Shown here piece after piece: positions 14,178 through 17,180 of a stretch of DNA of 17,180 nucleotides; positions within the stretch are counted from its first letter, which is position 1; the number at the start of each line of letters is the position of its first letter. A program made the position numbers and the translations under genes. The stretch spans positions 1-17,180 of the forward strand of contig CAJUKF010000053.1 in the NCBI GenBank assembly GCA_910587355.1, given 5' to 3'. The notes under the pieces are model-generated. The model saw nothing but the letters and a program-made list of their open reading frames with translations, was not told the DNA's origin and did not search any database. Source of the DNA: an uncultured Muribaculaceae bacterium (GTDB taxonomy: Bacteria; Bacteroidota; Bacteroidia; Bacteroidales; Muribaculaceae).

Positions 14178-15014
14178 ATGCCTGTAGTCACGGCCTCGAT
14201 AGTGGTACACGGCTCGCCGGCCACGCAGCTCGCCAAAGTGCTGGGTTGCCTTGAGGCCGACGGCGTAAACCATGTCTTCGTCATTGACAACAGCGATGAC
14301 GGGCGACTGCGTCCCGTCGCCGAGGCTTGTGGCATATGCACATACCGCCATGTCGAAAACCGTGGCTTCGGAGCCGGCCACAACATCGGCATCGCGCTTG
14401 CCCGAAACATGAAAAGCGACTTCCACGTGGTGCTCAACGCCGATGTCTGCTGGTCAAAGCCAGTAATCGGCCCCATGACGGCATATCTAGACTCGCACCC
14501 CGACACCGTGATGCTCGGTCCCAAAGTCTATTATCCCGACGGCGCATTGCAATACTCTTGCCGCCTCCTCCCTGCGCCCGCCGACCTCATCTGCAAGCGT
14601 TTTCTTCCCTCGGCCTTCACCGCCGCGCGTATGCGCCGCTATCTTCTTGCCGGCATCAGCCACGACGAGCCCTTCGAGTGCAGCTACTTGCTCGGCAGCT
14701 TCCTGTTCTTCCGCATGTCGGCCCTTGCGGAAGCCGGCGGCTTCGACGAGCGCTTCTTCATGTATCCCGAAGACATCGACATCACACGCCGCATGTCGCA
14801 CCTCGGCAAAGTGCTCTACTGGCCCCGTGTGAGCATCATCCACGAACACACCGCAGCCTCGCGCCACAGCGTCCGTATGCTCCTCATCCACATTACCAAC
14901 ATGTGCCGCTACTTCAACAAATGGGGCTGGCTTTTCGACAAAGAGCGCCGCATCGCCAACCTCAAAATGAAATATCTCCCGCACTCCGCAAATCCGGAGA
15001 CCGGGAGAGGATAA
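14178..15014 (+). CDS. Family 2 glycosyltransferase (rhamnosyltransferase-like)
   Basis: The 278-residue protein has a GT-A fold of the WbbL-like group. It starts PVVTASIVVHGSP, contains NRGFGAGHNIGIALA (nucleotide-sugar binding), NADV at residues 87-90 in the place of the metal-binding DXD, GPKVYYPDGALQYSCR, and GGFDERFFMYPEDIDITRRM with the acidic ED pair at residues 198-199. The last part includes HEHTAASRHSVRMLLIHITN. It should add a sugar, possibly rhamnose, to a cell-surface polysaccharide or glycolipid at the cytoplasmic face. There is no membrane helix. The start follows the PatB stop by 3 bp. No other polysaccharide genes are adjacent, so the target is unknown. Confidence 0.9.
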   Translation: MPVVTASIVVHGSPATQLAKVLGCLEADGVNHVFVIDNSDDGRLRPVAEACGICTYRHVENRGFGAGHNIGIALARNMKSDFHVVLNADVCWSKPVIGPMTAYLDSHPDTVMLGPKVYYPDGALQYSCRLLPAPADLICKRFLPSAFTAARMRRYLLAGISHDEPFECSYLLGSFLFFRMSALAEAGGFDERFFMYPEDIDITRRMSHLGKVLYWPRVSIIHEHTAASRHSVRMLLIHITNMCRYFNKWGWLFDKERRIANLKMKYLPHSANPETGRG

Positions 15015-15025
15015 TTACTATATCA

Positions 15026-15039
15026 TTAGTGTCCACTAA
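15026..15039. repeat. 14-bp palindrome at the end of the accessory cassette
   Basis: TTAGTG (15026-15031) and CACTAA (15034-15039) are perfect reverse complements around a 2-nt centre. It lies 12 bp after the glycosyltransferase stop, contains the stop codon of the adjacent 80-residue gene, and sits at the point where base composition changes. It could be a bidirectional terminator without T-runs, a scar end of an inserted element, or chance. Confidence 0.45.
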
Positions 15040-15268
15040 AATCAGGAACGTGAGTAATTAGCTCGCATTCTTTCCCGAATAGACATGCATTTGTTACTTT
15101 AGCTCCATCCTTGTGGAGGTTATTAGTTTGGATATAGTCCTCGATGATTTCAGCCATCACCAATTTGTCGCATTCACCCCCTTTGGAGAAATCACAATGC
15201 GACAGATTGTGGATGCTGTACTTTTCACCACCATATTCAAACTGAATCAGATAATTGTTTTCGTTCAT
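15026..15268 (-). CDS. Small hypothetical protein, 80 residues
   Basis: I do not recognise the family. The product starts MNENNYLIQFEYGGEKYSIH, has no signal peptide, is acidic overall, and carries four cysteines (SHCDFSKGGECDKL, then NACLFGKECELIT). A helical stretch KLVMAEIIEDYIQ lies in the middle. The four cysteines could bind a metal or form disulfides, which cannot be decided here. The ATG at 15268 is 6 bp after the stop of the LRR gene upstream on the same strand, so it probably shares its transcript. It is the last gene of the cassette. The short length and lack of a recognised family make a chance frame possible, but the close spacing supports a real gene. Confidence 0.55.
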   Translation of the reverse strand: MNENNYLIQFEYGGEKYSIHNLSHCDFSKGGECDKLVMAEIIEDYIQTNNLHKDGAKVTNACLFGKECELITHVPDFSGH

Positions 15269-15274
15269 TACAGT

Positions 15275-16705
15275 TCAAATTGAGATTTTTATTGTTCTGC
15301 TTCCAGCTTTTATTATGTATAGGCCTGGTGTCAGTTTGTCTATGGTGTGCGATGTGCCGTTGTAGAATATACGCCCCTGCATGTCATAGACTGTGACGCT
15401 TTCGTGACTGCCGATTCCATTAATTGTCAGTATCCCATTATTTACAGAAATGAGGGGTGCTCCATATTCATCAGCCTCAATCCCGTCAATGCCACTGAAT
15501 TCCATCTCCTCGATATTCCAGAAATTTCTCCACGGGTCTACCTTCTCATATTTAGTTTTTGTGCCTGTCGGAATGTATAGAACGGATTCCTTTAATACAC
15601 TATAACTGAATCTAGGTTCACATTCTATTGGAACTTCGCATTGCATATAAATGGTTTTTAAAATATCGCAGTAGCTGAACGCCAATTCTCCGATAGAAGT
15701 CACGGAGTTGGGTATCGTAATGGAAGTCAGGCTTTCGCAGTAATAGAACGCCGATTCTCCGATAGAAGTCACGGAGTTGGGTATCGTAACGGAAGTCAGG
15801 CTGCTGCAGGAGTAGAATGCCCTTCCTCCGATAGAAGTCACGGAGTTGGGTATCATAACGGAAGTTTTTGCTTCTGGACACCTTATGAGACTTGTTGCAT
15901 CCTTGTTATAGAGTACTCCATCTATAGATGAAAAGTTGGCATTCTCAGAATCAACATTAATGTACTTTAGGCTGCTGCAATCAGTGAACGCACTTCCTCC
16001 GATAGAAGTCACGGAGTTGGGTATCGTAACGGAAGTCAGGCTGCTGCAGGAGTAGAACGCCCTTCCTCCGATAGAAGTCACGGAGTTGGGTATCGTAACG
16101 GAAGTCAGGCTGCTGCAACCACTGAACGCCTCATGTTCTATAGAAGTCACGGAGTTGGGTATCATAACGGAAGTCAGGCTGCTGCAGCTATCGAACGCCC
16201 TTCCTCCGATAGAAGTCACGGAGTTGCCAATCGTTACGGAAATCAGGCTGCTGCAGAAGCCGAACGCCAATTCTCCTATAGAAGTCACGGAGTTGGGTAT
16301 CGTAACGGAAGTCAGGCTGCTGCAGAAGTCGAACGCCTGATCTCCTATAGAAGTCACTGAGTTGCCAATCGTAACGGAAGTCAAGCTGCGGCAACCACTG
16401 AACGCCTCTTGTTCTATAGAAGTCACTGAGTTGGGTATCGTAACGGAAGTCAGGCTTTCGCAGAAATAGAACGCCTTATCTTCTATAGAAGTCACCGTAT
16501 AGGTTTTAGAATTATTAATAACCTTCCGAGGGATATCTATGTTCACAGTGTAATCATAATTACCTGATGTAACTGCAACGGTGCGGTCTTCTTCTGAGAG
16601 AATCTTGTAATATATACCGTCTGAATTAAAGGCGTAGGCGGATGCGGAGATGGATGCGCATAGCATTGTCACAACCATCCATAGCTTTTGAATGATTGGT
16701 TTCAT
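15275..16705 (-). CDS. BspA-like leucine-rich-repeat surface protein with C-terminal sorting domain
   Basis: The 476-residue protein starts with a signal peptide, MKPIIQKLWMVVTMLCASISASAYA. Residues 84-244 hold seven 23-residue LRR_5 units of the form SLTSVTIPNSVTSIGGRAFYSCS, preceded by a degenerate unit (71-83). A 36-residue insert (245-280, with INVDSENANFSSIDGVLYN) is followed by one 21-residue and two full units (281-347). The LRR part forms a binding solenoid in BspA proteins, which bind host or bacterial proteins. The last about 70 residues (SVTVYDMQGRIFYNGTSHTI, LTPGLYIIKAG, ending TIKISI) resemble the type A C-terminal signal of type IX secretion, so export to the surface is likely, although no secretion genes are in the window. 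It lies 4 bp after a 78-residue gene. Confidence 0.93.
   Translation of the reverse strand: MKPIIQKLWMVVTMLCASISASAYAFNSDGIYYKILSEEDRTVAVTSGNYDYTVNIDIPRKVINNSKTYTVTSIEDKAFYFCESLTSVTIPNSVTSIEQEAFSGCRSLTSVTIGNSVTSIGDQAFDFCSSLTSVTIPNSVTSIGELAFGFCSSLISVTIGNSVTSIGGRAFDSCSSLTSVMIPNSVTSIEHEAFSGCSSLTSVTIPNSVTSIGGRAFYSCSSLTSVTIPNSVTSIGGSAFTDCSSLKYINVDSENANFSSIDGVLYNKDATSLIRCPEAKTSVMIPNSVTSIGGRAFYSCSSLTSVTIPNSVTSIGESAFYYCESLTSITIPNSVTSIGELAFSYCDILKTIYMQCEVPIECEPRFSYSVLKESVLYIPTGTKTKYEKVDPWRNFWNIEEMEFSGIDGIEADEYGAPLISVNNGILTINGIGSHESVTVYDMQGRIFYNGTSHTIDKLTPGLYIIKAGSRTIKISI
15665..15865 (-). repeat. Tandem 69-bp LRR repeats, distal block (3 units)
   Basis: Three in-frame units, the first partly degenerate, encode residues 281-347 of the BspA-like protein. 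The anchor GATAGAAGT occurs at 15692, 15761 and 15830, exactly 69 bp apart. The stretch 15761-15865 differs from 16001-16105 at only two positions. Confidence 0.9.
15974..16495 (-). repeat. Tandem 69-bp LRR repeats, proximal block (7 units and a partial)
   Basis: Seven full 23-codon units plus a partial one encode residues 71-244. The anchor (GATAGAAGT or TATAGAAGT) recurs at 16001, 16070, 16139, 16208, 16277, 16346, 16415 and 16484, every 69 bp. Units are nearly identical at the DNA level, with two main variants (IPNS and IGNS). Confidence 0.92.
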
Positions 16706-16709
16706 GATG

Positions 16710-16946
16710 TTAGAATTGAATGTTGGTAATCACATCATATGGAACGCCTATCTCACGGAGCCATGACGTTCCGATTCTTCTTGCTTCATCTTCGTTGATT
16801 CCTAAGCGTAGAGTGAGCGGGTACTCACGTGTAGATTCACAATACCCGCGATAGTAGCCGAAATAGGTGTCACCCGTGGAGACAGATACGGAGCATCGTT
16901 GTCCGAATTTTCCAGCGGTTTCTGAAAGTAATTGTATACTGTCCAT
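16710..16946 (-). CDS. Small hypothetical protein, 78 residues
   Basis: I do not recognise the family. The product starts MDSIQLLSETAGKFGQRCSV, has no signal peptide and no membrane segment, and has two cysteines. A beta-type stretch SVSVSTGDTYFGYYRGY is followed by SLR-like alternating residues and a helical end (EDEARRIGTSWLREIG) up to the C-terminus YDVITNIQF. The start at 16946 is the only good ATG; no Shine-Dalgarno sequence is seen, as usual in this phylum. Four bp separate its stop from the LRR gene start, so it is likely the first gene of a three-gene transcript (78-residue protein, LRR protein, 80-residue protein). I cannot find a TAnnTTTG promoter box upstream. Confidence 0.6.
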   Translation of the reverse strand: MDSIQLLSETAGKFGQRCSVSVSTGDTYFGYYRGYCESTREYPLTLRLGINEDEARRIGTSWLREIGVPYDVITNIQF

Positions 16947-16998
16947 CTTTTTATGAATTGCCGCTGTCTTCCCCTCGTTGGCATATTTGATTCTTAAA

Positions 16999-17036
16999 AG
17001 AAAAAGCGTAGGAATCTGTATCTGTTACCGTCCTAC
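16999..17036 (-). terminator. Terminator-like hairpin, minus strand
   Basis: On the minus strand GTAGGA (17036-17031) pairs perfectly with TCCTAC (17013-17008) around a 17-nt loop, followed by GCTTTTTCTTTT. The large loop and short stem make it weak, but the T-run fits an intrinsic terminator for a transcript arriving from the right edge of the window. Confidence 0.5.
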
Positions 17037-17043
17037 AAGCAGA

Positions 17044-17089
17044 GGCTTCTCGCATTGCCCATTAGATGTCGGACGGCAACGCAGAAGCC
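17044..17089. repeat. Imperfect palindrome, possible dispersed repeat element
   Basis: GGCTTCT-C-GCATTGCC (17044-17059) pairs with GGCAACGCAGAAGCC (17075-17089) over 15 positions, with one bulged C and one A/C mismatch, around a 15-nt loop. No T-run follows on either strand. Two minus-strand frames stay open from the window edge through this element (stops at 17025-17027 and 17033-17035), but neither has a convincing family match, so I do not call a gene. It may be a repetitive extragenic element. Confidence 0.5.
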
Positions 17090-17180
17090 CACGCCAGTAT
17101 ATGCAATCAATACCTCCGGCCATATTCGGGCCAGCGGATTTTTCCAGTTGGTGAGCGATGATGTCAGGCGTATAGTGTCG

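Noticed and set aside
13380..14426. 348-codon minus-strand open frame
   Set aside because: It is antisense to the PatB-type and glycosyltransferase genes; no motif supports it.
16086..16394. Several repeat-rich open frames on both strands in the LRR array
   Set aside because: A 69-bp unit keeps every frame in phase, so an open unit stays open in other frames. Only the minus-strand frame has a signal peptide, LRR consensus and sorting tail.
15665..16495. CRISPR array, because of regular direct repeats
   Set aside because: Repeats are contiguous 69-bp coding units with no unique spacers, and no cas genes are near.
17025..17180. 3' end of a minus-strand gene entering from the right edge
   Set aside because: Two overlapping frames are open for about 145 bases but neither product matches a family I know, and both stops fall in a hairpin. 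The evidence is not enough to call a gene.

Overview
The window looks like a Bacteroidales chromosome (Bacteroidetes), plausibly near Muribaculaceae or Bacteroidaceae. The evidence is: (i) several upstream regions carry the Bacteroidetes-type -7 box TAnnTTTG (before ribE, the Fe-S protein gene, the sigma factor gene, phoH and mdh) and Shine-Dalgarno sequences are weak or absent; (ii) the protein families DUF2851, DUF3078, a long-form PurC, a Bacteroides-type malate dehydrogenase and a BspA-like leucine-rich-repeat protein are typical of this group. The exact genus cannot be settled from the sequence alone.

Layout. 1-341: the 3' end of a glyceraldehyde-3-phosphate dehydrogenase gene, closed by a clear intrinsic terminator. 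398-4623 (+): ribE, a DUF2851 gene, a membrane 2[4Fe-4S] protein, thyA and folA. The last three are chained by two 4-nt ATGA overlaps, so thymidylate synthase and dihydrofolate reductase, which act as one cycle (dTMP synthesis and regeneration of tetrahydrofolate), are probably translated together. 4624-5359 (+): an AT-rich spacer with overlapping inverted repeats, then a small ECF-like sigma factor.

5381-10646 (-): a tight six-gene run in the order phoH, purC, menG, a DUF3078 outer-membrane protein and two small exported proteins of unknown function. 10647-11012: a divergent intergenic region with a promoter for phoH and one for mdh, and a GC-rich hairpin in the mdh leader. 11013-12026 (+): mdh with a strong terminator. 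12169-15014 (+): a DUF3737 protein, a MalY/PatB-type PLP enzyme and a family 2 glycosyltransferase, tightly packed.

From about 15015 rightward the character changes. The DNA becomes visibly more AT-rich, and a minus-strand cassette appears: a 78-residue protein, a BspA-like LRR protein built from nearly identical 69-bp repeats with a type IX-like sorting tail, and an 80-residue protein. It is bordered on the left by a 14-bp palindrome and on the right by a terminator-like hairpin and a 15-bp-stem imperfect palindrome that may be a dispersed repeat. This looks like an accessory insertion beside core metabolic genes. I see no CRISPR array, tRNA, rRNA, transposase or clear prophage gene.
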